Shown here: positions 5,515 to 13,745 of the stretch, piece by piece | Layout: each line of letters opens with the position of its first letter | Position numbering within the stretch: position 1 is the first letter of the stretch | Assembly: GCA_050259195.1 (NCBI GenBank) | Contig: JBLNAE010000079.1 | Span: forward strand, 1-20,263 | DNA length: 20,263 nucleotides | From: PSLL01 sp050259195 | Lineage (GTDB): Bacteria > Desulfobacterota_D > UBA1144 > Nemesobacterales > CSP1-2 | Direction: 5' to 3' | The notes under the pieces: model-generated | Databases searched by the model: none | The model's input: the letters and a program-made list of their open reading frames with translations, nothing else | Told to the model about the DNA's origin: nothing | Position numbers and translations under genes: made by a program

Positions 5515-7395
5515 ATGTCTGATAGTGAACTAAGTAAATCATCAACAACCGAGGGTTTGCCGGTTGCTCCCTCACTAGGGGCGACCCTCAATGCTGCGCA
5601 CGTTCCCCATCATACCGTATTTGTTGATAGGCGTGTTGTACAAATCACTTTAGTGGCCCTATTAATTGGACTCGTTGCGGGCCTAATTGCGCAGGGCCTC
5701 GTGCGACTGATAGGCTTTATTACCAATCTGTCCTTTTATGGTCGCCTGACAACTGACTTTGTTTCGCCTGCGGATAACCATCTTGGAATTTTTGTAATAA
5801 TAGTGCCTGTGATAGGCGGGATCATTGTTGGGCTAATGGCGCGATACGGGTCCAAGGGAATTCGCGGACATGGGATTCCTGAGGCGATGGAGCAGGTACT
5901 TATTAACCAGAGTCGGATTCCCCCACGCCTGACATTCCTCAAGCCGGTCTCAGCGGCTATTGCAATCGGCACAGGTGGCCCATTTGGCGCTGAGGGGCCA
6001 ATCATAGCCACGGGCGGCGCGTTCGGGTCGCTTATAGGTCAGATACTCAAAACAACCGCAGACGAACGCAAGACTCTCTTATCCGCCGGTGCTGCAGCGG
6101 GCATGTCCGCAACTTTTGGAAGCCCCGTTTCGGCTGTGTTGCTCGCGGTCGAACTCCTACTCTTTGAATTCCGGCCCCGCTCACTCATCCCTGTGGCTCT
6201 TGCCAGCGCCGCGGCTGCCGCCGTTCGTATGGTGTTTCTTGGCGCAGCGCCGATCTTCGCAATGCCTAATTTAGCTCAGCCGAGCGGGCTTGCGCTTGCC
6301 TCTTATGTGGTTCTAGGAGCCGTTGTCGGTATTGCGTCTGTTTATGTCACCCGCACTGTCTACGCCGTCGAAGATGCATTTGATCGGCTTCCAATACACT
6401 GGATGTGGTGGCCTGCGCTGGGCGCAATTGCGGTGGGTGTTATTGGATATTGGGTTCCACATACGTTGGGGGTTGGCTATGATAACATTGTCCGTATACT
6501 CTCGGGCACATTCACGGGTCGCGCGCTCATCATTCTGTTTGTATTCAAATTTATATCTTGGGCTATCTCGCTCGGAAGCGGCACGTCGGGAGGAACCCTT
6601 GCGCCATTATTTACAATTGGAGGGGGTCTTGGAGCGGCGCTTGGAGAGGCAGTCGTGCTCCTTTTTCCCAACATTGGGCTTGATATAAGGATAGCGGCTC
6701 TAGTCGGTATGGCTGCTATGTTCGCGGGAGCATCCCGGGCGCTTCTTGCCTCGGTGGTGTTTGCATTTGAGACCACATTACAACCTCTCGGCCTTCTTCC
6801 GCTCCTTGGCGGATGCACTGCTGCCTATCTCGTATCGAGCCTGCTCATGAAACATACTATCATGACAGAAAAGATCGCTCGGCGCGGAGTGTACGTGCCC
6901 ATCGAATATTCTGCCGATTCCCTCTCTCAGGCGTTGGTTCGATATAATGCGACTTATCAAGTTGTCTCTCTCAAGGCGGATTCTACTGTTGACGAGGTTC
7001 GTTCATGGATCTCTTCAGGCGCCCCCGGCAGCAGTCATCAGGGTTTTCCGGTGCTCGATGACCAGGGCAATCTGATAGGGGTTGTGACTAAACGCGATTT
7101 ATTTGATTCGGACGGATCAAACACGAAACTCGTGGGCGAGCTTATAAAGCGACCCCCTGCAGTTGTATATGAAGATAACACACTTCGCGAGGCGGCGGAC
7201 CTAATGGTCGAGGAGGGGGTTGGACGTCTCCCCGTTGTTGCGCGTCCTAATCCACGCAGGGTTGTTGCTATGATATCCCGGAGCGATATTCTGTCGGCGC
7301 ACCGCAGGCGCATCGAGGAGGCGTATAGAGCGAATCAAAGCATACGTCTGTCATGGCGTATTTGGGGGCGCAACCACTTTAGGGATAATAAATGA
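5515..7395 (+). CDS. ClC-family chloride channel/transporter with C-terminal CBS pair
   Basis: 626 residues: a ClC membrane core (~40-450) and two CBS domains (~480-540 and ~546-600). Selectivity-filter segments are clear: GHGIPE (118-123, usually GSGIPE), GTGGPFGAEGP (152-162, with gating Glu160) and GSGTSGGTLAPLF (354-366). The helix after FGSPVSAVLL reads AVELLL. Glu213 matches the first glutamate of the E. coli pair, but the second, the proton glutamate Glu203, aligns with Leu214. That is the pattern of chloride channels and a few atypical exchangers. CBS domains usually bind adenine nucleotides and may gate transport. The gene is more GC-rich than its neighbours and has no obvious Shine-Dalgarno. 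It stands alone, with neither neighbour coupled to it. Channel versus antiporter cannot be settled from sequence. Confidence 0.93.
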   Translation: MSDSELSKSSTTEGLPVAPSLGATLNAAHVPHHTVFVDRRVVQITLVALLIGLVAGLIAQGLVRLIGFITNLSFYGRLTTDFVSPADNHLGIFVIIVPVIGGIIVGLMARYGSKGIRGHGIPEAMEQVLINQSRIPPRLTFLKPVSAAIAIGTGGPFGAEGPIIATGGAFGSLIGQILKTTADERKTLLSAGAAAGMSATFGSPVSAVLLAVELLLFEFRPRSLIPVALASAAAAAVRMVFLGAAPIFAMPNLAQPSGLALASYVVLGAVVGIASVYVTRTVYAVEDAFDRLPIHWMWWPALGAIAVGVIGYWVPHTLGVGYDNIVRILSGTFTGRALIILFVFKFISWAISLGSGTSGGTLAPLFTIGGGLGAALGEAVVLLFPNIGLDIRIAALVGMAAMFAGASRALLASVVFAFETTLQPLGLLPLLGGCTAAYLVSSLLMKHTIMTEKIARRGVYVPIEYSADSLSQALVRYNATYQVVSLKADSTVDEVRSWISSGAPGSSHQGFPVLDDQGNLIGVVTKRDLFDSDGSNTKLVGELIKRPPAVVYEDNTLREAADLMVEEGVGRLPVVARPNPRRVVAMISRSDILSAHRRRIEEAYRANQSIRLSWRIWGRNHFRDNK

Positions 7396-7459
7396 GATGA
7401 CAGATTTTAGGGTTAACTAATACCCATGTCGCCTGCAACCTCATATCTAACACATGATA

Positions 7460-7488
7460 TTGAGAGCTTTTGGGATATTATTTATAAT
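7460..7488 (+). promoter_or_regulatory. Sigma-70 promoter of pyrG
   Basis: TTGAGA (7460-7465), a 17-base spacer and a perfect TATAAT (7483-7488): 11 of 12 consensus bases at ideal spacing. The predicted start near 7494-7496 gives a leader of about 62 bases. The initial transcript does not begin with the GGGC run used for CTP-sensing reiterative transcription in Bacillus pyrG, and I see no attenuator hairpin in the leader. Confidence 0.82.
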
Positions 7489-7557
7489 AGTCCGGTAATT
7501 TCATCTTCCGTTTGTTAGCTTCGGATCTAGTTTATTCCTAGTAGGGGGAAACCTTTG

Positions 7558-9171
7558 GTGAAGAAGACCAAATTCATATTTATTACGGGCGGCGTGATGT
7601 CGTCTCTTGGAAAGGGGCTTGCTTCTGCGTCAATCGGCGCGCTTCTTGAAAGTCGGGGATTAAGGGTGACACTTCAGAAGCTCGACCCTTATATAAATGT
7701 TGATCCGGGAACCATGGACCCGTTTCAGCACGGAGAGGTCTATGTGACTGATGATGGTGCAGAAACCGATTTAGACCTCGGACACTACCAGCGTTTTGTC
7801 CATTCTAATCTTACGAAGAAAAATAACTGTACGACGGGAAAGATTTATTACTCCGTAATATCCAAAGAGAGACGCGGAGAGTATCTTGGACAGACTGTTC
7901 AGGTAATTCCCCACATTACAGACGAAATAAAATCCTGCATTTTAGATGTAGCCAACGGTAATGATGTGGTTATAGTGGAGATTGGCGGAACCGTAGGAGA
8001 TATTGAAAGTCTCCCGTTCCTTGAAGCGGTAAGGCAGTTGAGGGTTGACCTGGGAAAAGAAAACACGCTGTTTGTTCATCTTACTTATGTTCCGTACGTC
8101 GCCCCCGCGGGCGAGCTAAAAACGAAGCCCACCCAGCACTCCGTTAAGGATTTACTTCAAATAGGAATTCAGCCTGACATCATTCTCTGTCGCACGGACA
8201 GGTTTCTCCCAAAGGAAATCAAGGCAAAGGTCGCGCTTTTCTGTAATGTTAGGGTTGAAGCTGTGATAACGGCAAAGGATGTTGAGACCATTTATGAAGT
8301 CCCCATTATATTTCACCAGGAGGGGCTTGATGAAATTGTGGTCGAATCACTTAACATGTGGACGAGAAGGCCGGATATAACGCAGTGGGAGGCGATTGTA
8401 GATAAATTTAAAAATCCTAAATCGGATGTAACGATAGGCGTTGTGGGAAAATACGTGAGCCTTAAAGACTCGTATAAGAGCCTGCATGAGGCGTTGGCTC
8501 ATGGCGGAATAGCGAATGATTCTAAGGTGAACATAAAATACGTAGACTCTGAAGAGATTGAACACAAGGGCGTGCAGGCATTTTTAGAGGATGTTCACGG
8601 GATTCTCGTTCCCGGTGGATTCGGAAAGCGAGGATTTGAGGGGAAGATTCAAGCGGTAAACTTTGCAAGAGAGCGCAAAGTGCCTTTCTTTGGAATATGT
8701 CTCGGAATGCAGATGGCTACGGTTGAATTTGCAAGAAACGTCTGCGGACTCGCGGGCGCGCATACAAGCGAGTTTTCTCCTAATACCGCTCATCCTGTCG
8801 TGGACCTCATGGAGAGCCAGAGGGCGGTTAGAGACAAAGGCGCAACAATGCGCCTCGGCGCTTACCCATGTGTGATTAAGAGAGGAACTTTAGCACACAG
8901 CGCATACAGAACCGATGAAATATCTGAACGTCACAGGCATAGATACGAGATTAATAACGGATACCGTGAGGTATTTGAGAAAAACGGTCTGGTGCTGAGC
9001 GGTCTTTCGCCCGACGGAGAGCTTGTAGAGATTATTGAAATAGAGAACCATCCCTGGTTTGTAGGGTGCCAGTTCCATCCAGAGTTTAAATCCACTCCTC
9101 TCAACCCCCATCCGCTCTTTAGAGATTTTATAAAGGTAGCGATGGAATATAAATCTTCGCTTTCGGTTTAA
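7558..9171 (+). CDS. pyrG: CTP synthase (glutamine-hydrolysing)
   Basis: 537 residues, standard length. It converts UTP to CTP using ATP and glutamine, the last step of pyrimidine nucleotide synthesis. The N-terminal synthetase domain (1-~265) shows FITGGVMSSLGKG (ATP site), NVDPGTMDPFQHGEVYVTDDG (magnesium/ATP) and VEIGGTVGDIES. The C-terminal glutamine amidotransferase domain (~290-530) has PGGFGKRG (oxyanion region), FFGICLGMQ with nucleophile Cys381, and FHPEFKS with His507 and Glu509 completing the triad. I prefer GTG 7558 (MKKTKFIFITGG, the usual N-terminus); TTG 7555 directly before it is an alternative. The gggggaa run at 7544-7550 is the ribosome-binding site, 7 bases before the GTG. 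Transcribed from the promoter at 7460-7488. Confidence 0.97.
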   Translation: MKKTKFIFITGGVMSSLGKGLASASIGALLESRGLRVTLQKLDPYINVDPGTMDPFQHGEVYVTDDGAETDLDLGHYQRFVHSNLTKKNNCTTGKIYYSVISKERRGEYLGQTVQVIPHITDEIKSCILDVANGNDVVIVEIGGTVGDIESLPFLEAVRQLRVDLGKENTLFVHLTYVPYVAPAGELKTKPTQHSVKDLLQIGIQPDIILCRTDRFLPKEIKAKVALFCNVRVEAVITAKDVETIYEVPIIFHQEGLDEIVVESLNMWTRRPDITQWEAIVDKFKNPKSDVTIGVVGKYVSLKDSYKSLHEALAHGGIANDSKVNIKYVDSEEIEHKGVQAFLEDVHGILVPGGFGKRGFEGKIQAVNFARERKVPFFGICLGMQMATVEFARNVCGLAGAHTSEFSPNTAHPVVDLMESQRAVRDKGATMRLGAYPCVIKRGTLAHSAYRTDEISERHRHRYEINNGYREVFEKNGLVLSGLSPDGELVEIIEIENHPWFVGCQFHPEFKSTPLNPHPLFRDFIKVAMEYKSSLSV

Positions 9172-9205
9172 GTCAAATCCCTTATAAACTCTGTCGAGGA
9201 GTTTC

Positions 9206-9235
9206 TTGGGAGATGTTTTAATCTTGGAGTATAAT
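9206..9235 (+). promoter_or_regulatory. Probable promoter of the unknown two-gene module
   Basis: TTGGGA (9206-9211), an 18-base spacer and a perfect TATAAT (9230-9235). The predicted start near 9242 leaves a leader of about 37 bases before the ATG at 9279. This suggests the two unknown genes are transcribed independently of pyrG. Confidence 0.55.
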
Positions 9236-9278
9236 AGCGAGAACTGTTTTTGCTGATCGTTGAAAATTAGGTACGAAC

Positions 9279-9872
9279 ATGGACGACTTCGAGCAAGAAG
9301 ATGTTTGGTACGCTGAGGAGGAACGCTCTTATGACTGGCGTCTAGGAGCAGAATGGACTACTCTCACAGCTATCAGAGAGATGCTTGGTATCGGCTTTAA
9401 AGGTAGAGTCAGTCCCACATATGATCAGGCCCTTGCTGTCGGGAAAGTGCTCGCGCCTCAACTCTTCGATACGAAGGAAAGTCTGCTGGGCAGAGGCAAC
9501 GAGCCACCACTCGTTGAGGAATATCGGCAGAAAGCCGAGGCATTATCACAGATAGAAGGAAAACAGATCGAACCTCTTGAGACCCTCGATACCGATATTG
9601 AAGAACATCGTCGTCTCATTGCCACCAGAGGGGATCGTGATTTGATACAAAAGCGACTTGATAGTCTGATTGGCATCAGATCATTTTTCTTGCCCAAAAA
9701 GTACACGGAAAATCAGTTGATTATACGAGATGTATATGAAGCAAAAAGAGATTTGCCAATACCACCAGTTCGTGGCAATAAATATCGTGATTATAGGTTA
9801 TCGTTAGATAGAGGGATGAGAATCCGACTAATACATCCAGACCCACCTGAGATTCCATCGGAGCAGATTTGA
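9279..9872 (+). CDS. Unrecognised protein, first gene of an overlapping pair
   Basis: 197 residues; I do not recognise the family. The N-terminus is very acidic and aromatic (MDDFEQEDVWYAEEERSYDW). The middle (~80-150) is rich in charged residues with predicted helices (LVEEYRQKAEALSQIEGK, LIQKRLDSLIGI). The C-terminus has basic patches (NKYRDYRLSLDRGMRIRLI). There is no signal peptide and no membrane segment, so it is probably cytosolic. The start is supported by a modest agg upstream and a good promoter. The TGA stop overlaps the TTG start of the next gene, so the two are probably translated together and may form a complex. Located between housekeeping pyrG and a HicAB pair, an accessory-type position. 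Confidence 0.62.
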   Translation: MDDFEQEDVWYAEEERSYDWRLGAEWTTLTAIREMLGIGFKGRVSPTYDQALAVGKVLAPQLFDTKESLLGRGNEPPLVEEYRQKAEALSQIEGKQIEPLETLDTDIEEHRRLIATRGDRDLIQKRLDSLIGIRSFFLPKKYTENQLIIRDVYEAKRDLPIPPVRGNKYRDYRLSLDRGMRIRLIHPDPPEIPSEQI

Positions 9873-10390
9873 TATATGAACATTACTGGGAAAAGAGGAA
9901 GTTGGCACGAGTTGCTCTCATTCAGTATAAAATCTGGAATGGTAAGGTTTTGTATTTATCACAGGCGACCAACTTAGAGAACCAAATGAAAAAACTTAAA
10001 ACTTCGCTATGTGATACAGGCTTATGCAAGCCTGACAAGAATAGTGCGCGAGCTAGAGCTTATCGTTTGCCTTTTTGTGCAGGTTTCTTGAGGCCTACCG
10101 ACAAATTACAACAGCCAGATAGCCGTTTAATATCAAGTGGTTGGCATGTGCCTATCTGCGTTGCTCTACGAGCGGTAGAAGACACAGGGTTAGGCAACAA
10201 GAAAATAGGAGGAAAGAAGATACGAAGCGAGTCTGTCACTCATAAGGTTTTTGAAGAGATATTCAACTCAGGCATGTTGGGATCACGGTGGTTAAAATAT
10301 GAAGAAGTCGAAGATTTGTATCGAAACCATAAATTATTCGAATCTAGTGAGAAAGTGATAATACATGCCCAGGAGTTTGGATTACCCTAA
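9869..10390 (+). CDS. Unrecognised protein, second gene of the overlapping pair
   Basis: 173 residues from a TTG start that overlaps the upstream stop (TTGA). I do not recognise the family. It begins MIYEHYWEKRKLARVALIQY and has four cysteines (48, 53, 70 and 97), which could form a metal site, though the spacing fits no motif I know. A basic patch (NKKIGGKKIRSES, ~110-122) is followed by a more helical C-terminal section (VFEEIFNSGMLGSRWLKYEEVEDLY). There is no signal peptide or membrane span. The TTG start is chosen for coupling with the upstream gene; the next in-frame ATG is at residue 40 and would remove the conserved-looking N-terminus. Function unknown. Neighbouring HicAB suggests a mobile or defence-type islet, which is inference. 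Confidence 0.55.
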   Translation: MIYEHYWEKRKLARVALIQYKIWNGKVLYLSQATNLENQMKKLKTSLCDTGLCKPDKNSARARAYRLPFCAGFLRPTDKLQQPDSRLISSGWHVPICVALRAVEDTGLGNKKIGGKKIRSESVTHKVFEEIFNSGMLGSRWLKYEEVEDLYRNHKLFESSEKVIIHAQEFGLP

Positions 10391-10437
10391 AAGCAAGTAC
10401 TCGAAGTCCCCCAAGCCCACAGTTATAGGAACCTCCG

Positions 10438-10466
10438 TTGCCCGCACTTCGAAAATGCGGTAGAAT
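10438..10466 (+). promoter_or_regulatory. Candidate hicAB promoter with embedded inverted repeat
   Basis: TTGCCC (10438-10443), a 17-base spacer and TAGAAT (10461-10466). The spacer holds an inverted repeat, ccgca (10442-10446) against tgcgg (10456-10460), with TTCGAA near its centre. Toxin-antitoxin promoters are commonly autorepressed through such a palindrome. Motifs are imperfect, so this is tentative. Confidence 0.42.
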
Positions 10467-10496
10467 CAAATGAACCATAATCTGTAGAAAGTTCGT

Positions 10497-10751
10497 ATGG
10501 GCAAATACGATAAGCTTCTGCTTCGAATACTAAGAGGTACCTCTGATGCAAATATTCCATTCGACGATCTGTGCCAGTTGCTACGGCGCATGAGATTTGA
10601 GGAGCGCATACGCGGTAGCCATCACATTTTCAGGAAGCGAGGCATTGAGGAAAAGATCAACCTGCAACGCGACGGCAGCAAAGCCAAAGTCTACCAAGTT
10701 CGCCAGGTGAGAGCCGTTATTCTGAAGTATAAATTAGGAGGCGAGGAATAG
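10497..10751 (+). CDS. hicA: HicA-type mRNA interferase toxin
   Basis: 84 residues. HicA toxins have a double-stranded-RNA-binding-like fold and cleave mRNA independently of the ribosome, halting growth when the antitoxin is lost. The signature is visible: LCQLLRRMRFEERIRGSHHIFRKRG (residues ~25-49), with the catalytic histidine expected at His42 in G-S-H, followed by INLQRDGSKAKVYQVRQVRAVILKY. The toxin comes first in the pair, and its TAG stop shares one base with the GTG start of hicB (TAGTG), ensuring coupled translation of the antitoxin. No clear Shine-Dalgarno precedes the ATG. Confidence 0.92.
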   Translation: MGKYDKLLLRILRGTSDANIPFDDLCQLLRRMRFEERIRGSHHIFRKRGIEEKINLQRDGSKAKVYQVRQVRAVILKYKLGGEE

Positions 10752-10963
10752 TGCAAAAGTACGAAATTATTCTTTATTGGAGCGATGAAGATCAGGTTTT
10801 TGTTGCCGAAGTGCCAGAACTGCCGGGCTGTATGGCTCATGGCAACACGCAGGAAGTGGCATTAACAAATGTAAAGGAAGCAATTCAGTTGTGGATTGAT
10901 ACAGCTAATGAGTTTGGCGACACAGTACCAGAACCCAAAGGGCGGCGTCTCATGTTGGCATGA
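10751..10963 (+). CDS. hicB: HicB-type antitoxin, minimal form
   Basis: 70 residues from GTG. The partial RNase-H-like HicB fold is clear: YEIILYWSDEDQVFVAEVPELPGCMAHGNTQEVALTNVKEAIQLWI (residues ~4-49), which binds and inhibits HicA. Longer HicB proteins carry a C-terminal ribbon-helix-helix or helix-turn-helix domain that represses the operon. This one ends shortly after the core, at KGRRLMLA, so it lacks an obvious DNA-binding domain. Regulation must then differ, or rely on another protein. The ribosome-binding site aggag (10738-10742) lies within the end of hicA. Confidence 0.92.
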   Translation: MQKYEIILYWSDEDQVFVAEVPELPGCMAHGNTQEVALTNVKEAIQLWIDTANEFGDTVPEPKGRRLMLA

Positions 10964-11074
10964 ATAAACAGGAATCCTGTTGAAGAATTGAGGAAAAAAA
11001 TAAAAGACGTATACTTTTTAATGGCAATGGATGAGGATTTCTGTATAAAGCCTCATTTTGGATAACTATATAAC

Positions 11075-11491
11075 ATGGCTAGACTGCCTCAGATCGGTCA
11101 ACAAGCACCGTTGGAAACGTCATTGACCCTAAAGGATCGCCTGAGAAGCTTTAGGTGCGCGATCAAGGGTGTTGCGGTGATGATCCAGTCGCAGCATAAC
11201 GCTTGGATCCATGCATCAGCCACGGTTGTTGTGTGCGCTGCTGGGGTCTTCTTTGGTCTCTCAAAGTCAGAGTGGTGCTGGATTGTGCTCGCGATTGTGG
11301 TTGTGTGGACGGCCGAGGCTCTTAATACTGCATTTGAATTCCTGGCCGATGTTGCATCACCGACTTTTCATCCCATAGCGGGTAAGGCCAAGGATGTCGC
11401 TGCAGGCGCTGCCCTGATCGCCGCTATGGGGTCTGCTGTAATAGGCATTTTAATCTTTGGGCCTCATATTCTGTCGCTCTTCCGAAACTAA
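11075..11491 (+). CDS. dgkA: Diacylglycerol/undecaprenol kinase (DgkA family)
   Basis: 138 residues, with a soluble amphipathic N-terminus and three membrane segments (~46-62, ~67-80, ~112-132). The enzyme phosphorylates membrane diacylglycerol or undecaprenol using ATP. The family signature is intact: TAEALNTAFEFLADVASPTFHPIAGKAKDVAAGAALIA (residues 79-116), with Glu81, Asn84 and Glu88 on the catalytic helix and K104-A-K-D107 matching the nucleotide-binding A-K-D motif. DgkA in Gram-negatives recycles diacylglycerol from membrane-derived glucan synthesis, while many other bacteria use the fold for undecaprenol. Sequence alone does not decide. It is a single gene with no visible coupling to its neighbours. 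Confidence 0.92.
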   Translation: MARLPQIGQQAPLETSLTLKDRLRSFRCAIKGVAVMIQSQHNAWIHASATVVVCAAGVFFGLSKSEWCWIVLAIVVVWTAEALNTAFEFLADVASPTFHPIAGKAKDVAAGAALIAAMGSAVIGILIFGPHILSLFRN

Positions 11492-11635
11492 CATCACACC
11501 GCACCGGAGTATATAAACGAGCCTCGGTTGGTTCATTAATTCTTTTATCGAACTCACATTACAACTGCCTGTTTTTCAAATATATTATAAATCCTCTTTA
11601 TAAATCCATCTCTCTACTTTAGAATATTTGAATCC

Positions 11636-13642
11636 ATGATTAAAAAGATTCCTAAGGTTAATGAAGTCGTTGTTTTTAGAAAAAGAAGCGAGCCTGCTTT
11701 TGGAATTGTGAGAGAGTCAATAGGCGAAAGGATTTTGGTGTTTTCTGAAGAGGGAAAGGATGCTGAAGTGGATTTTGGGAAAATAGTTCTCTCTACGAGG
11801 ATTAAATTTACCAATGAATTGACCCAGTCTGAAAAAAAGCTGAAACTTAGAGAACTCAGGAGGGGGCTTGAGGAAAAACGGAGCACGGTGGACCTAAAAA
11901 CCCTCTGGGAGTGCGTTTTTGATACTGATAGAGAACTAACCTTAGAGGAACTCATTGAGCTTTATTTTGGAGAAAGTAACTCAGGGGATGAGGATGTTCT
12001 TTTGCTTTTTTGGGCTGTTGAAAAAGACGATCTGTATTTTAAGAGAGGAGAGAGGGGATATAGCCCAAGAGCGCCAAAAGAGGTTGAGGAAATAAATCTC
12101 CGCAAAGAGGTGGAAAAGAAAAAAGCGCTTGAGCGCAAAGCCGCAATAAAGTGGGCAAGAAACATTACTGATAATCAAGAGACAGAGCAAGAGTTTAATT
12201 TTAGGAATTATATAGAACTTATTAAAGGCTATGTGATCCATCTAGATAAATTTGAAAGAGCGCCTGAAGCGAAATCATTTATGTCCGAGGTTGGTATAAG
12301 AGATGTAGAAGGGGCGGTTGAGTTTCTTATCAAGTCCGGAAGCTGGAGAGAGGATGAAGACCCCCTCTTTAGAAGGCTAGGTCTGAAAGAGGGGTTCTCT
12401 AAGAAGGTTCTCGAAGAAGCACGGAAAATTATAGAGGAGCCAGATCCTGAGGATGGAGTAGAAGACCTTACAACCCTCGATGCCTATTCGATAGATGACG
12501 AAACTACTGAAGATATAGACGATGCCATTTCAATCCATGAATCTCCGGAAGGCATCGTGGGAGGGGTTCATATTGCAAACGTTGCGAGCTTTATTCCCAA
12601 GTGGAGTCTTCTTGATGAAGAGGCGGCAAGGCGTGGAGAGACGATATACCTTCCTGAAGGGGACGTCCATATGTTTCCACCTGAACTGATGAAGGAGAAA
12701 CTGAGCCTCTTTAGTGGAGCGCCCAAGCTTGCGCTCTCTCTTCTGGTCTTATTTGATGAAAGGTTAAATATAAAGAGCTACAGGTTCTCTAAATCGAGGG
12801 TTCTCGTAAAAAAGAATCTTACCTATAGCGAGGCGGAGGATTTTTTTCGTAAAACTCCGCTTGGGCTAAAGCTGATTGAGATAGCACTGGAGCGTAGAAG
12901 AAAGAGGATAGAAGCCGGGGCTTTTATTGCCCAGCTTCCTGATCTGAAGATCAGACTTGGCGAAGACGGCCAGATCAGGGTAAGAAAAATTTATATGAAC
13001 ACCACTGCGCACACAATTGTTGCTGAATTTATGATTCTTATGAACTGGCTCTCTGGAAGGTTCTTTAAGGAGAGAGGAGTTCCCGCGATTTTCCGTTCCC
13101 AGTCGGAATCCGTCTCAGAAGAGGCGAGGGCTTTAGATGAAAACGATCCCTTGTTTCCACTAAAAGCCATAAGGTTTCTCAAACCTGCAAGGATCGGACT
13201 CTCTCCTGAACCGCACCTTCCACTTGGCCTCGACGTTTATGTCCAGATAACCTCGCCAATAAGAAGGTACCTCGACATGGTTCTACAAAAACAGATCATT
13301 GGAGAGCTGGAAGGACAGGGAGCTACTTACATGGATGGGGAGCTTGAGAGGCTATATCCGCAGGTCGAGGTTGGAATTCGTGAAAAGAAGATGATTGAAA
13401 GGGCAAGAGAGAGGTACTGGCTTCTAAAATATTTGAAGGGTTTTGAGAGAAAAGAAATTACAGGGATAGTGAGTTCTTTAAGGGAGACGGGAGTGTCGGT
13501 TTATCTTCCGGAATACCTGATTGAGATACCCGTTTCTCTGACATCCGATATGGTTCTAAAAGAGGGAGATAAAATTGATCTCACGGTTGAGCGGGTTGAT
13601 CCCCTGAGGAGAAAGATTGTTTTAGTGCCTCGCCCTATCTAG
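11636..13642 (+). CDS. RNase II/R-family 3'-5' exoribonuclease
   Basis: 668 residues. It degrades RNA processively from the 3' end in the cytosol. Domains: an N-terminal region with a helical/winged segment (~1-150), a second helical region, the catalytic RNB domain (~275-600), and a C-terminal S1 RNA-binding domain (~605-665). The metal-binding motif SIDDETTEDIDD (285-296) supplies Asp287, Asp293, Asp295 and Asp296, matching the four catalytic aspartates of E. coli RNase II. QITSPIRRYLDMV (537-549) carries the conserved arginines near the cleavage site. Its length and N-terminus resemble the shorter RNase II/R proteins of cyanobacteria and plastids more than E. coli RNase R, and the two typical cold-shock domains are not obvious. 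ATG 11636 has no clear Shine-Dalgarno. Confidence 0.93.
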   Translation: MIKKIPKVNEVVVFRKRSEPAFGIVRESIGERILVFSEEGKDAEVDFGKIVLSTRIKFTNELTQSEKKLKLRELRRGLEEKRSTVDLKTLWECVFDTDRELTLEELIELYFGESNSGDEDVLLLFWAVEKDDLYFKRGERGYSPRAPKEVEEINLRKEVEKKKALERKAAIKWARNITDNQETEQEFNFRNYIELIKGYVIHLDKFERAPEAKSFMSEVGIRDVEGAVEFLIKSGSWREDEDPLFRRLGLKEGFSKKVLEEARKIIEEPDPEDGVEDLTTLDAYSIDDETTEDIDDAISIHESPEGIVGGVHIANVASFIPKWSLLDEEAARRGETIYLPEGDVHMFPPELMKEKLSLFSGAPKLALSLLVLFDERLNIKSYRFSKSRVLVKKNLTYSEAEDFFRKTPLGLKLIEIALERRRKRIEAGAFIAQLPDLKIRLGEDGQIRVRKIYMNTTAHTIVAEFMILMNWLSGRFFKERGVPAIFRSQSESVSEEARALDENDPLFPLKAIRFLKPARIGLSPEPHLPLGLDVYVQITSPIRRYLDMVLQKQIIGELEGQGATYMDGELERLYPQVEVGIREKKMIERARERYWLLKYLKGFERKEITGIVSSLRETGVSVYLPEYLIEIPVSLTSDMVLKEGDKIDLTVERVDPLRRKIVLVPRPI

Positions 13643-13682
13643 CCTCTTTCAATGGTATCTTTGTCGAAATTCAAATAATTGC

Positions 13683-13710
13683 TTGACAGAAAACTGTGAA
13701 TTGCTATATC
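13683..13710 (+). promoter_or_regulatory. Sigma-70 promoter (extended -10) of the two-domain exported protein
   Basis: A perfect TTGACA (13683-13688), a 16-base spacer and TATATC (13705-13710) preceded by TGc, an extended -10 element. The predicted start lies about 28 bases before the ATG at 13746. The promoter is only 40 bases past the RNase stop, giving this gene independent expression. Confidence 0.75.
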
Positions 13711-13745
13711 ATTTCTGAAACCAAGTTCTGCAGGAAGGGGTAATT

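Noticed and set aside
9186..9204. Hairpin aaactc/gagttt after pyrG as a terminator.
   Set aside because: Only 6 bp with no T-tract; too weak to call.
10964..11065. Open frame of 33 codons directly in phase after the hicB stop (could be a lost HicB C-terminus).
   Set aside because: A run of 33 codons without a stop is common by chance, the residues do not resemble a ribbon-helix-helix or helix-turn-helix domain, and hicB is complete as a minimal antitoxin.
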